From assembly GCA_025454175.1 (NCBI GenBank), contig JALOOX010000033.1:1-40322 (forward strand): a stretch of 40,322 nt of DNA, in the 5' to 3' direction. The translations under genes were made by a program, and so were the position numbers. The DNA is from Syntrophobacteraceae bacterium (lineage in GTDB: Bacteria; Desulfobacterota; Syntrophobacteria; Syntrophobacterales; Syntrophobacteraceae). Below, one piece after another: positions 8,866 to 17,607 of the stretch; the first letter of the stretch is position 1; each line of letters starts with the position of its first letter. The notes beneath the pieces are model-generated. The model had not been told where the DNA came from. It made no database searches and was given only the letters and a program-made list of their open reading frames with translations.

Positions 8866-8915
8866 TTGCAGAGCAAGGGGCTTTGCCATATGATCCTGAA
8901 AACGATATGGCAAAG
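8866..8915 (+). promoter_or_regulatory. Promoter and operator of the VapBC-like operon
   Basis: TTGCAG (8866-8871), a 17-nt spacer and TATGAT (8889-8894) form a good sigma-70 promoter. A perfect 11-bp inverted repeat, CTTTGCCATAT (8881-8891) and ATATGGCAAAG (8905-8915), overlaps the -10. This is the expected place for autorepression by the antitoxin. A GGGGAG ribosome site follows. Confidence 0.7.
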
Positions 8916-8925
8916 GGGAGACACA

Positions 8926-9120
8926 ATGCCCAGAATGAGGAAGAAAACCTTGGAGTTGGACCAGGACTGCATCGATCGATTGCGCATACTTTTGGGTGCG
9001 AGAACCGAGAAAGCCGCTGTCAACAAGGCCATGGAGATCGTATTGATCGATGAGGAAATCATCGAGGCCCACAGGAAATGTGCGGACACAGGAGACTTCC
9101 TCGATGAGGTCTTCGAGTGA
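8926..9120 (+). CDS. VapB-like antitoxin
   Basis: 64-aa antitoxin expected to bind its own operator and neutralise the PIN toxin encoded next. The first 40 residues (RKKTLELDQDCIDRL, then RTEKAAVNKAM) have the beta-strand plus two-helix pattern of ribbon-helix-helix VapB antitoxins. The acidic tail (TGDFLDEVFE) is the likely toxin-binding part. The ATG at 8926 is chosen for its AAGGGGAG ribosome site and because it lies just after the operator; an upstream ATG at 8866 would place the start inside the promoter. It overlaps the toxin start by 4 nt (GTGA). The pair lies between 78-bp direct repeats. Confidence 0.82.
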   Translation: MPRMRKKTLELDQDCIDRLRILLGARTEKAAVNKAMEIVLIDEEIIEAHRKCADTGDFLDEVFE

Positions 9121-9533
9121 TCAAGGTTATGTTCGACACCAACGTTTACATATCTTACATCCGCAACGGTTCACACAGACACGACATGGAAAGGAGAGGG
9201 ACCGTCAAGTATCTCGCCGCCACGGTGATGATGGAGCTGTGGGCCGGAGCCAGAACGAGAGCAGCGGAGAGGTTGCTGCGCGTGATTCTCACGCCTTACA
9301 TGGCAGGAGATCGTGTGGTGGCGCTCAACATCAAGAGCCATGTCGCCATGGGTCGATTTCTCGCGTCCATGCGGGCCGAGCACGGCTCACTCCTGAAGCA
9401 TGCAGGCTTCCTGAACGACCTCCGTTTGGCTTACGAAGCGCTCTCCGTGGGAGCGATTATTCACACCGAAGACCGAGGGCATTTCGAGATCATCAAGGAG
9501 AGACTTCCCTCCCTCAAGCTCGAATTTCTGTAG
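9117..9533 (+). CDS. PIN-domain toxin (VapC-like ribonuclease)
   Basis: Predicted Mg2+-dependent endoribonuclease toxin, 138 aa. PIN acidic residues are visible: Asp7 (MFDTNVYI), Glu40 (MMELWAG), Asp101 (NDLRLAYEA) and Asp119 (HTEDRGHF). It starts at GTG 9117, overlapping the antitoxin stop by 4 nt, the usual coupling in vapBC operons. All four active-site acids are present, so it is probably functional. The target RNA cannot be inferred. Whether the pair is still mobile is unknown; see the flanking 78-bp repeats. Confidence 0.85.
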   Translation: MIKVMFDTNVYISYIRNGSHRHDMERRGTVKYLAATVMMELWAGARTRAAERLLRVILTPYMAGDRVVALNIKSHVAMGRFLASMRAEHGSLLKHAGFLNDLRLAYEALSVGAIIHTEDRGHFEIIKERLPSLKLEFL

Positions 9534-9577
9534 CCGCCCTTTGACTGTTCGCGCCCAAGCCGCAGGGGACCGGAGCT

Positions 9578-9655
9578 TCAGCCGAGCTTCTCCCGGATGA
9601 GCTTCCGGGCGAGCCCCAGGGCCGCCGGAAGATTGTCGGGACGGTTGCCGCCGGC
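9578..9655. repeat. 78-bp direct repeat, right copy (3' end of alaS)
   Basis: The original location of the repeat: it begins exactly at the alaS stop codon (complement of 9578-9580) and extends into alaS. It is identical to 8762-8839. The match ends abruptly at both sides (c/t at 8840/9656 and c/t at 8761/9577). Confidence 0.97.
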
Positions 9656-12238
9656 CTGGGCCATGTCGGGCCTTCCGCCGCCGCTGCCGCCGACTTCCTT
9701 CACGATCTCCTTGATCAGATTGCCCGCCTGGATCCGCTGGGTGAGGTCCGCCGTGACTCCCACCAGCAGGAAGGCCTTCCCTTCGTGGGCTGCCCCCAGC
9801 ACGGCCACCCCGCTTCTCATGCGGTCCTTGAACTGGTCGTTCATTTCGCGGAGAATCTTCGGGTTGTCGGCCTCCACCTGGACCACGAGCACCTTCACAC
9901 CGCCCACTTCCTCGGCCTGAGCCAGCAAATCCGTGGAATGCCTGCTGGCCAGGGATGCCTTGAGGGACTCGAGCTCCCGCTCCACCTGCTTCTGGGCGTG
10001 GGCCAGTTTTTCGATGCGCTCGGGGAGCTCCAGGGGTGCGGCCTTGAGGAGCTGAGCCGCATGCCGCAGGGCTGCCTGCTGCTTCTGTACATAGGCCAGG
10101 GCGGCGCGCCCCGTGAGGCCTTCGATGCGTCTCACACCGGCGGCTACGCTGGTTTCCTGGGTGATGACGAAGAGCCCGATGTCGCCGGTCCTGTGGGCGT
10201 GGGTGCCGCCGCAAAGCTCACGACTGAAGCCGGGAATCTCCACCATGCGCACCCGGTCCCCGTATTTCTCCTCGAACAGGGCCACGGCGCCCGTCTTGAG
10301 GGCCTCCTCCAGGTCCATCACCTTGACATCCAGGGCCTGGTTCTCCCGGATTTCCTCGTTGACCTGCCGCTCGATCTCGGCGATCTCCTCGGGGGTGAGG
10401 GCCGCAAAATGCGTGAAATCAAATCGGAAGCGGTCCGGGGCCACGAGAGAGCCCGCCTGCTTCACGTGGTCTCCCACCACCTTGCGGAGCACGGCGTGCA
10501 GGATGTGAGTGGCCGTGTGATTGAGGGCGGTACCGCGCCTGAGGTCCCGTGCCACCTTCAGGTGGATCTTCTCACCCACCGTGAACGTCCCTTCCTCCAC
10601 CCGACCGATGTGCACAAAGATGTCTCCCGGAAGCCGCAAGGTGTCCGTCACCGTCAGGCGTCCTTCGGAACCGACGATCTCCCCCTGGTCTCCCACCTGG
10701 CCGCCGGTTTCACCATAGAAGGGCGTCACGGGGGTCACCACCTCGACCTCGGACCCTGCCCGGGCCATGGGAATAGTCTCGCCGTCCCGCACCAATGCCA
10801 CGATTTCCGATCGCACCTCCATGTTCTCGTATCCCACGAACTCGGTCCTGACACCCCGGGCCGCCAGCTGGCGATAAGCCTCGGTGATCTCGCGCTCGCC
10901 GCTCCCTTTCCAGTGGATCCGGGACTGCTCGCGCTGTCTTTCCATGAGCTGCTGGAAGCCCGCCTCGTCGGCCTCCAGTCGAAGGCCCCGGGCCATGTCG
11001 GTCACGATGTCGATGGGAAAACCGTAGGTGTCGTAAAGCTTGAAGATGAGGGCCCCGGGAATGACCTTCTGTCCCTCGTCCTGGATGCGCCGGATTTCGT
11101 TCTGGAGGAGCCGCAGACCGTTGTCGAGGGTCTCGCTGAACCGTTCCTCCTCGTTCACGATGACCCGGGTGATGTAGCTCCGGCTATCGAGAAGCTCTGG
11201 ATAAGTGTCTTCCATGGACTCCATGACGGCCAGGGCGGTCTCGGAGAGAAACGGGCGGTCCAGACCCAGATACCTGCCGTGGCGCAAGGCTCGGCGGATC
11301 ACCCGGCGCAGCACGTAGCCCCGGCCTTCGTTGCTGGGCAGGATGCCGTCCCCTATAAGGAAAGCCGCTGCGCGGCTGTGGTCGGCTATGACCTTGACGG
11401 AAACGTCCTTTTCCCGGTCTGTGCCGTAGCGGTAACCGCTGAGGTCCGCCACGCGGCTTCGGACAGGCGCGAAGAGCTCCGTGTCGTAGTTGGAGGGAAC
11501 CTTCTGCATGACGGCCGCCACCCGCTCGAGCCCCATCCCAGTGTCGATGCTCGGCTTGGGCAGCGGCTCCAGGACCCCGTCATCCTTCCGGTTGAACTGC
11601 ATGAAGACCAGGTTCCAGAGCTCGAGATAACGATCGCAGTCGCAGCCGGGCCGGCAGTCGGCCTTTCCGCAGCCCATGGCCTCACCCTGGTCGATGAGGA
11701 TCTCCGAGCATGGGCCGCAGGGACCCGTGTCGCCCATGGCCCAGAAGTTGTCCTTGGTCGGGAAGGCCAGGATCCGCTCGGAAGGAAGATAGCGGGCCCA
11801 GAAGCCCCGGGCTTCCTCATCGGGCCCCAGCCGCATGGCCTCGTCCCCTTCATGGATGGTTGCGTAGAGCTTGTCCTTGGGGAGGCCCATGACCCCGGTC
11901 AGAAAAGCCCAGGCGTAGTCCACCGCATCGCTTTTGAAGTAGTCGCCGAAGGAAAAATTGCCCAGCATCTCGAAAAAGGTGTGGTGCCGGGCCGTCCGGC
12001 CGACGTTTTCGAGGTCGTTGTGCTTGCCCCCGGCCCGCATGCACTTCTGGCTCGTCGCGGCGCGCACGTAGGGTCGATGATCCTCGCCGAGGAAGCACCG
12101 CTTGAACTGAACCATTCCCGCGTTGGTGAAAAGGAGGGTCGGATCGTCGTGGGGAATGAGCGATGAGCTCTTGATGACGGAATGCCCCCGATGCTGGAAG
12201 AAATCGAGGAACGCTTTTCGAATCTCACTGGCTTTCAT
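9578..12238 (-). CDS. alaS: Alanyl-tRNA synthetase
   Basis: Charges tRNA-Ala. 886 aa, full length. The N-terminal class II catalytic domain contains HTFFEMLGNFSFGDY. The middle has a Cys-rich insertion (GCGKADCRPGCDCDRY). The editing domain has the zinc-site motifs HTATHILH and CGGTHAHRTGDIG. The C-terminal DHHA1 domain ends with GGSGGGRPDMAQAGG. The ATG at 12238 is 21 bp downstream of the recA stop, so it is probably co-transcribed with cinA-thpR-recA. Its last 75 coding bases plus the stop are duplicated at 8762-8839. It converges with the toxin-antitoxin operon and yihY. Confidence 0.97.
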   Translation of the reverse strand: MKASEIRKAFLDFFQHRGHSVIKSSSLIPHDDPTLLFTNAGMVQFKRCFLGEDHRPYVRAATSQKCMRAGGKHNDLENVGRTARHHTFFEMLGNFSFGDYFKSDAVDYAWAFLTGVMGLPKDKLYATIHEGDEAMRLGPDEEARGFWARYLPSERILAFPTKDNFWAMGDTGPCGPCSEILIDQGEAMGCGKADCRPGCDCDRYLELWNLVFMQFNRKDDGVLEPLPKPSIDTGMGLERVAAVMQKVPSNYDTELFAPVRSRVADLSGYRYGTDREKDVSVKVIADHSRAAAFLIGDGILPSNEGRGYVLRRVIRRALRHGRYLGLDRPFLSETALAVMESMEDTYPELLDSRSYITRVIVNEEERFSETLDNGLRLLQNEIRRIQDEGQKVIPGALIFKLYDTYGFPIDIVTDMARGLRLEADEAGFQQLMERQREQSRIHWKGSGEREITEAYRQLAARGVRTEFVGYENMEVRSEIVALVRDGETIPMARAGSEVEVVTPVTPFYGETGGQVGDQGEIVGSEGRLTVTDTLRLPGDIFVHIGRVEEGTFTVGEKIHLKVARDLRRGTALNHTATHILHAVLRKVVGDHVKQAGSLVAPDRFRFDFTHFAALTPEEIAEIERQVNEEIRENQALDVKVMDLEEALKTGAVALFEEKYGDRVRMVEIPGFSRELCGGTHAHRTGDIGLFVITQETSVAAGVRRIEGLTGRAALAYVQKQQAALRHAAQLLKAAPLELPERIEKLAHAQKQVERELESLKASLASRHSTDLLAQAEEVGGVKVLVVQVEADNPKILREMNDQFKDRMRSGVAVLGAAHEGKAFLLVGVTADLTQRIQAGNLIKEIVKEVGGSGGGRPDMAQAGGNRPDNLPAALGLARKLIREKLG

Positions 12239-12259
12239 GGTCTCTCCTCAAATGGAAAA

Positions 12260-13294
<1,035 letters not shown>

Positions 13295-13505
13295 CCGGGG
13301 CCTCCCTCCAATGGATCGGAGCCAACGGCGACGGGCGCGCCTCGCGCTGGTCGCCAGGATCCTAGAAAATGCATGGAAAAGTCGTCAGAAACGGGATACG
13401 GGAATCCGCCGGCGATGAAGACTCGACGGACCGCGGACTGGCAGGAAAGCTCGGCGACTGAAGCGAGCCCGGAAAATACGGGATCAGCATCGCCGACTCC
13501 GGGGC

Positions 13506-14081
13506 TCAACCACCCCTCCCTCCAGCCAGGGATGCCCGGAAAAGCGGCGTATAACGAGCCCCCTGCGGCATCAGCTCACTTTTATACAATACCAGTTCCT
13601 TGACGTCAAAAGCTTCGGCTTCGAACTCCCGGCGACTGAGGAGGGTCTCCTGCAGGGATCGCAGGTGCTGCCTGCCTTTCACCCGTCCCAGGGTCAAATG
13701 GGCGCGAAAGGGCCGGTCCTCGGGCTCGAAGCCCAGGGGAGCCAGGGCCGTCTCGACGGACTTATGGAGCCCGGCCAGGGCTCGTTCATCACCTCGAAGC
13801 CCCACCCAGACGACGCGCATCTGTTTGATGGTCGGAAACGCTCCGCAGCCGAAGGGCTGAAGGCTGAAAGGCGGGCTCGAAGCCGCGGCGGGAAGCAGAG
13901 CCTCCCGTATGGCCTCGATCTGCTCAGGGGGAACGCTCCCGAGAAACTTGAGGGTCAGGTGGACCCGGTCGGCCTTGACCCAGGATACGGCAGCCCCGGT
14001 ATTCCGCAGCTCAAGGGTGAGGGCCGCCAGCGCCTCCTGGGTCTTCCGGGGGATGTCCAGAGCGACGAAGCTGCGAATCAT
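13506..14081 (-). CDS. thpR: RNA 2',3'-cyclic phosphodiesterase (2'-5' RNA ligase family)
   Basis: LigT/ThpR family enzyme that opens 2',3'-cyclic phosphates on RNA. 191 aa. Both family HxTx motifs are present: HLTL at 41-44 and HLTL at 128-131. The N-terminus MIRSFVALDIP is canonical, which fixes the ATG at 14081. That start lies 71 nt inside the cinA reading frame, so the two genes overlap and are probably coupled. The order cinA-thpR-recA is common in bacteria. Confidence 0.92.
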   Translation of the reverse strand: MIRSFVALDIPRKTQEALAALTLELRNTGAAVSWVKADRVHLTLKFLGSVPPEQIEAIREALLPAAASSPPFSLQPFGCGAFPTIKQMRVVWVGLRGDERALAGLHKSVETALAPLGFEPEDRPFRAHLTLGRVKGRQHLRSLQETLLSRREFEAEAFDVKELVLYKSELMPQGARYTPLFRASLAGGRGG

Positions 14082-15330
14082 GGGTCAGAATCCTCCAGAG
14101 CAGGGCCAGGGCGGCCTGCGCGGCACACTCCTGGACATGTTCACGGTTTCCGCTGAACAGGTGTCCTTCCACCACGGTCCCGGCGGGCGTCGAGCAGCCA
14201 ATGAATACGGTCCCGACGGGTTTCTGGGGTGTCCCGCCCGTGGGACCCGCAATACCCGAGATGCTGAGTGAAGCCTCAACCCCGGCCCGCGCGCGGGTCC
14301 CCTCCGCCATGGCGGCGGCCACGGGCCCGCTCACGGCCCCGTGCTCCAGGATCAGCTGCCCGTCCACCCCCAGGAGCTCCATCTTGGCCGCGTTGCTGTA
14401 GGTGACGAATCCCCTCTCGAAATAATCCGAAGCCCCGGAGACTGCCGTGATCTTGCGGGCCAGGAGCCCTCCCGTGCACGATTCGGCCACGCTGACCTTC
14501 CAGCCCCTCTCCCGGAGCAGCCTGCCCACGGCAACCTCCAGGCCGTCGTCGCCCCGCCCAACCAGGTGGACCGCACCCAGTCGAGCCACCACCTCCTCCT
14601 CCACGGCGCGAGCCCGATCATGGGCCTCGGCTTCGTCCTCGCCGGAAGCGAAAAGCGTGATCCAGTTCTCCCCGATTTGGGGCAGATAGCCGATCTGCAC
14701 TTCGGGGCGCTGTCCTCCCAGGTCCTTCAGCAGCTGGTTCATGGACGACTCCGGAAGGCCGTGGAACCGCAGCACATGCTTCACATGACGCCGACGGTGC
14801 GGAAACCTGGCATCCAGGTCAGGCATGACCTCGTGCTCCATGAGCCATTGCATCTCGCTGGGAACACCCGGCAGAAAATAGCAGGGCACCCCCTCGTGCT
14901 CCAGAGCGTAGCCGGCCATACCCAGTCCGATCTTTCGAGCCCCCCGGGGAAGATCGGCCATCCGTGCTATCTCCCGGCTCCATGCCCGCCCCCGCTCGGC
15001 CAGGCGCCGCTTCAGCCATTCGACGTAGGCCGCGTCCGGCATCAGGGGTCTCAGGAAAGCCCGGGACACCGCCCCGGAAGTACGGTCGTCGTCCGTAGGC
15101 CCCAAACCACCGGTGACAATGACAAAATGCGACAGCTCGATGCCCCTTTTCAGCACCGGGATGATCTTTTCCTCCTCATCACCCACGACGACCATGCCGG
15201 AAAGCAAGAACCCCCTGGAGCGCAGCTCAATGGCGATGTGCTGTGCATTGCCGTTGGGGATGCTCCCGAACAGGATTTCATCCCCGATGGTGATGAGCGT
15301 GCCTGTGACCTCCTGCTTCTGCGACATCAT
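14011..15330 (-). CDS. cinA: CinA family protein (NMN deamidase/ADP-ribose pyrophosphatase)
   Basis: Two-domain CinA, 439 aa. The N-terminal MoaB-like domain (TGGLGPTDDD) is linked in the family to ADP-ribose pyrophosphatase activity. The C-terminal PncC domain (VAESCTGGLLARKI, then SISGIAGPTGG) is the nicotinamide mononucleotide deamidase. The ATG at 15330 opens MMSQKQEVTGTLITIGDE, typical of the family. The protein has a tail of roughly 25 Gly/Pro-rich residues beyond the usual domain end, encoded where thpR already starts. This suggests an ancestral stop was lost. First recognisable gene of the cinA-thpR-recA-alaS run. Confidence 0.95.
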   Translation of the reverse strand: MMSQKQEVTGTLITIGDEILFGSIPNGNAQHIAIELRSRGFLLSGMVVVGDEEEKIIPVLKRGIELSHFVIVTGGLGPTDDDRTSGAVSRAFLRPLMPDAAYVEWLKRRLAERGRAWSREIARMADLPRGARKIGLGMAGYALEHEGVPCYFLPGVPSEMQWLMEHEVMPDLDARFPHRRRHVKHVLRFHGLPESSMNQLLKDLGGQRPEVQIGYLPQIGENWITLFASGEDEAEAHDRARAVEEEVVARLGAVHLVGRGDDGLEVAVGRLLRERGWKVSVAESCTGGLLARKITAVSGASDYFERGFVTYSNAAKMELLGVDGQLILEHGAVSGPVAAAMAEGTRARAGVEASLSISGIAGPTGGTPQKPVGTVFIGCSTPAGTVVEGHLFSGNREHVQECAAQAALALLWRILTHDSQLRRSGHPPEDPGGAGGPHP

Positions 15331-15982
15331 TTCGTCCGACCTGCCTCGACCATGGTGTGAATGCTCGCGGCGGCATCCTCCGCAGGCTCATTGAACCCGG
15401 CAGATGATGCGCCAACCGAGGCCATGAAGGGTACAATTTTGATTAATCCCCCTGCCATGTTAACCATTGTGTGGATCAGGACAACCACTGCCCCATGGAC
15501 CCGATCTTCCATTCATGACGCAATCGGGCCCATACCGCAAGGCCGTTTTGATACCGGCGTGTGCGCTCGGCCTCAGGCCGTGATCCCCGCTCCGGTTGAG
15601 AAGGGGCTAAGTGCAACTCAACACAATGGAGTGTCCACCTCTCGTCATGCCGGCATGACGAGAGAAGAATTGGACATCTCATGCTGTGGAGTTGTACCAC
15701 GCTCGAGAAGACCCGGAACAAGCGGCGAGTCGGCTCACGAGGTCCTACAAAAATGTCTTTAGCTCGGATCGAATGATGATATGGGGAAGCTCGTGCATTG
15801 AGGCATCAATGCCCGACCCGGGCCAGCAGATCGGGCACCAAGGGCATTTCAGAGGCTCGGAAAGGCGGTGGTGGGCTATATCGATTCCGCAAGGCCGCGG
15901 GAGCTCATCGATGGGCGTACGGACTGCGGTCTGGAATCGCGCACCTCACCGCTCTGGTACGTGATTTTGAAATGCCGAGGGC
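15331..15982. other. Gene-poor stretch upstream of cinA
   Basis: No convincing gene. A 61-codon minus-strand frame (15512-15327) ends in an ATGA overlap with cinA but resembles no family I know and has no clear ribosome site. The stretch contains inverted-repeat element copy 2 (15611-15697). The pgpA gene often found next to cinA is not present here. Confidence 0.6.
15611..15697. mobile_element. MITE-like inverted-repeat element, copy 2 (87 bp, internally deleted)
   Basis: The ends are GTGCAACTCAACACAATGGA and the matching inverted terminus CTGTGGAGTTGTAC. The core is a perfect 26-bp palindrome (15639-15664) with half-site CTCTCGTCATGCC. Same ends as copies 1 and 3 but about 60 bp shorter, consistent with an internal deletion. 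Confidence 0.75.
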
Positions 15983-16150
15983 TCAGCACCAGTTGTCCAC
16001 GCCCTGCAGAATGAGGAATCCTCCGATGAGCAGCGCGCAGCTCCCGACCAAAGGATTGTTGGGCACATGGAGCAGGCCGGCGAGCCCGATCACGATTCCC
16101 AGTCCGATCTGCAACGACGTATTCATGGCAGCCTTCCATCTCAGCATCAT
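15983..16150 (-). CDS. Small two-helix membrane protein (55 aa)
   Basis: A short frame starting ATGATGCTGAGATGG with an AAAGGA ribosome site 8 nt upstream. It encodes two hydrophobic segments: SLQIGLGIVIGLAGLLHV near residues 11-28 and VGSCALLIGGFLILQGV near 35-51. A short loop (PNNP) separates them, and a charged N-terminus (LRWK) suggests it stays in the cytoplasm. Codon use is GC-rich in third positions, unlike the surrounding non-coding DNA. It loosely resembles the many DUF2892-like small membrane proteins, but I do not assign it to that family. No function proposed. It stands alone in a gene-poor region. Confidence 0.55.
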   Translation of the reverse strand: MMLRWKAAMNTSLQIGLGIVIGLAGLLHVPNNPLVGSCALLIGGFLILQGVDNWC

Positions 16151-16524
16151 AGCGCATCCTTTCGCTCATGTTCCGTGACGCCCGACAGTTGAGCAACATG
16201 CATGCCATTGAGATAGACGCCATCATGCACTCCCGTGGGAGATACACCTTGCGATTCAAAGTGTCGCGATCCCAGGAGCCACTCTGAAGGGTCCGGGGCC
16301 GGGGGCCGGACAGCCGTGGGGATGCTCAGACTCGGAATGTCGAAATATCGTCTTTTTGCCGGGATTCACACCCCCGGACAGTCCTGTCACCTCAGCACCC
16401 ATGATATCGGTGCGCGGTACCGCCCCCATGTGGAGCTTCCAGCATGGGCTCCTCGATCCTGCACAAAAGGGTACCCTCTGTTCTCGGCCCAACACCCCTC
16501 GAGCCTGCGGCCCCTTCTATGGGC

Positions 16525-16553
16525 TTGACTTTCCCGCATCTCTCCCCTATGAA
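16525..16553 (+). promoter_or_regulatory. Candidate sigma-70 promoter
   Basis: TTGACT, a 17-nt spacer, then TATGAA. The nearest downstream gene on this strand is the His-rich gene at 17019, giving a leader of about 460 nt that contains an inverted-repeat element. It could instead drive a small RNA. Confidence 0.4.
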
Positions 16554-16666
16554 TGCGGCACGGTCAATGAGCGGCGTGAAGCCGCCTCCGGAAGCAGCCT
16601 ATCGCGGTTCAACGGATGAGAATCAGCGTTGAGCTGGAGGAGGTTGATTCCCAAGTTCACCGCTGA

Positions 16667-16813
16667 GTGCAACTTAACCCCATGGAATGTCCGCCGATCG
16701 ATTCGTCGTTCCGACAGTCTTGGCCGGAATCCTCAGAAAGGAAGTGGATGCCGGCTCAAAAAATGCCGGCATGGCGAGCGACGAAATGGACATTTAATTC
16801 TGTCAAGTTGTAC
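16667..16813 (-). mobile_element. MITE-like inverted-repeat element, copy 3 (147 bp)
   Basis: It begins GTGCAACTTAACCCCATGGA and ends CTGTCAAGTTGTAC. Its reverse complement matches copy 1 through nearly the whole length (shared blocks include ATGTCCATTTCGTC, CCGGCATCCA and GGATTCCGGCCA). It lies in the opposite orientation to copy 1. No reading frame. Confidence 0.75.
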
Positions 16814-16902
16814 TAAGACGCAAGGACGCGAGGCAAGACTTTAAAAAGCTCCATGCGCCCTTTGCGGCGGAAAAGTAATCTGTTCCCCCGCGGCATTGGA
16901 AG

Positions 16903-16979
16903 AAACCGCAAGAGCGGTTTATGTGAGCCAAGAAGGCTCGGGTGTTGTCTACCTGATGTCTTCCTGGCTTTTTTATTTT
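16903..16979 (+). promoter_or_regulatory. Hairpin leader with a possible attenuator, upstream of the nickel cluster
   Basis: Two perfect stems lie in series: AAACCGC/GCGGTTT (16903-16920) and GAGCC/GGCTC (16925-16939). The second can be replaced by a longer pairing, GCCAAGAAG (16927-16935) with CTTCCTGGC (16960-16968; 8 of 9 pairs). That pairing is followed directly by TTTTTTATTTT (16969-16979), so it would act as an intrinsic terminator. The His-rich gene starts 40 nt later. I recognise no known riboswitch family. Confidence 0.45.
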
Positions 16980-17018
16980 GGCGGGAGATCAACGAATTCG
17001 TGGAAAGGAGCGGACCAC

Positions 17019-17333
17019 ATGCACCGGCAGCATGGAAATAGAATGCATCCTTGCGACGACCATCACCACGGCCAAGAGGGCGATCATCACCATCATCATC
17101 CCCACACCAGGGGGGGCGGAGCCGAGCTCACGGACCGACAGAGGCTCGTTATCCGGCTTGAGCACGCCCTGCATCACAACAACGAGCACGCACAGTTCTA
17201 CGAGAAGCTGGCTGGCGAGGCGGCAAGGACCGCGGGGGATGCCGCAGCCGAAGAGATCCGGAAAGTGGCTCGGTACGCCCTGCGGCAGAACGAGCACATC
17301 GAGAAGGCTCTTTCTCTCATCCAGACGCGGTAG
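17019..17333 (+). CDS. His-rich, probable nickel-binding small protein
   Basis: 104 aa. The first 35 residues form a metal-binding tail with about 13 His plus Cys and Asp (DDHHHG, then GDHHHHHPH), like the nickel-storage tails of HypB and SlyD. The remaining 70 residues (from LTDRQRLVIRLEHALHHNNEH) are predicted helical, with further His and Glu. The ATG at 17019 follows AAAGGAG. A CooT-family gene follows after 32 bp and a DUF3842 gene after that, so a role in nickel delivery or storage is likely. That role is inferred from composition and neighbours, not from a named family. Confidence 0.75.
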   Translation: MHRQHGNRMHPCDDHHHGQEGDHHHHHPHTRGGGAELTDRQRLVIRLEHALHHNNEHAQFYEKLAGEAARTAGDAAAEEIRKVARYALRQNEHIEKALSLIQTR

Positions 17334-17365
17334 ATTCCGGCAGTGACCGCAAGGGGAGGTGGACC

Positions 17366-17554
17366 ATGTGTGAGGCCAATGCTTACCTGATCAGGAATGG
17401 CAAGGAAGAGCTCATCATGGAGTCGGTGGACATCCTGAGACCCGAGGATGGCGGCATCTACGTGCAGGGCATCTTCGGTGACCAGAGGTGGGTCAAAGCC
17501 AGAATCAAGGAGATGAATCTCGTGGACCATCGCATCCTGCTGGTGGAGGATTGA
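17366..17554 (+). CDS. CooT family nickel-binding protein
   Basis: 62 aa, full length for the family. It begins MCEANAYLIRNG. In characterised CooT (carbon monoxide dehydrogenase accessory protein) the second-residue Cys binds Ni(II) in the dimer, and it is conserved here as Cys2. A GGGGAGGTGG ribosome site precedes the ATG. The operon neighbours are a His-rich protein upstream and a DUF3842 protein downstream. No carbon monoxide dehydrogenase gene is in the window, so the client enzyme is unknown. Confidence 0.88.
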   Translation: MCEANAYLIRNGKEELIMESVDILRPEDGGIYVQGIFGDQRWVKARIKEMNLVDHRILLVED

Positions 17555-17607
17555 TCCCGAAAGACCTTGACCTGTTCCCCGCGGAAGTGGAAGATCGGAG
17601 GGTATTC

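Larger units (their letters stand above)
16151..17018. other. Non-coding stretch between the small membrane protein and the His-rich gene
   Basis: No gene recognised on either strand. It contains a GTCCGG...CCGGAC hairpin (16291-16311), a good sigma-70-like promoter (16525-16553), inverted-repeat element copy 3 (16667-16813), a short word repeat (GACGCAAGGACGCGAGGC, 16816-16833) and a hairpin leader with a T tract (16903-16979). Confidence 0.6.

Noticed and set aside
9785..12166. Plus-strand frame of nearly 800 codons
   Set aside because: Antisense of alaS, whose motifs are all intact.
13295..13505. LexA/SOS box before recA
   Set aside because: No convincing palindrome of a known LexA class seen in the 211-bp gap.
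15327..15512. 61-codon frame overlapping the cinA start by ATGA
   Set aside because: No ribosome site, no family resemblance and no similarity to PgpA, the usual neighbour. Overlap can arise by chance because cinA starts with ATGATG.
15876..16259. 127-codon minus-strand frame
   Set aside because: The 55-codon frame in another phase of the same DNA has a ribosome site and clear membrane helices; this one is low in hydrophobic order and Met/Arg-rich.
16903..16979. Known NiCo, cobalamin or c-di-GMP riboswitch
   Set aside because: I could not find the conserved cores of these classes; only hairpin geometry is supported.
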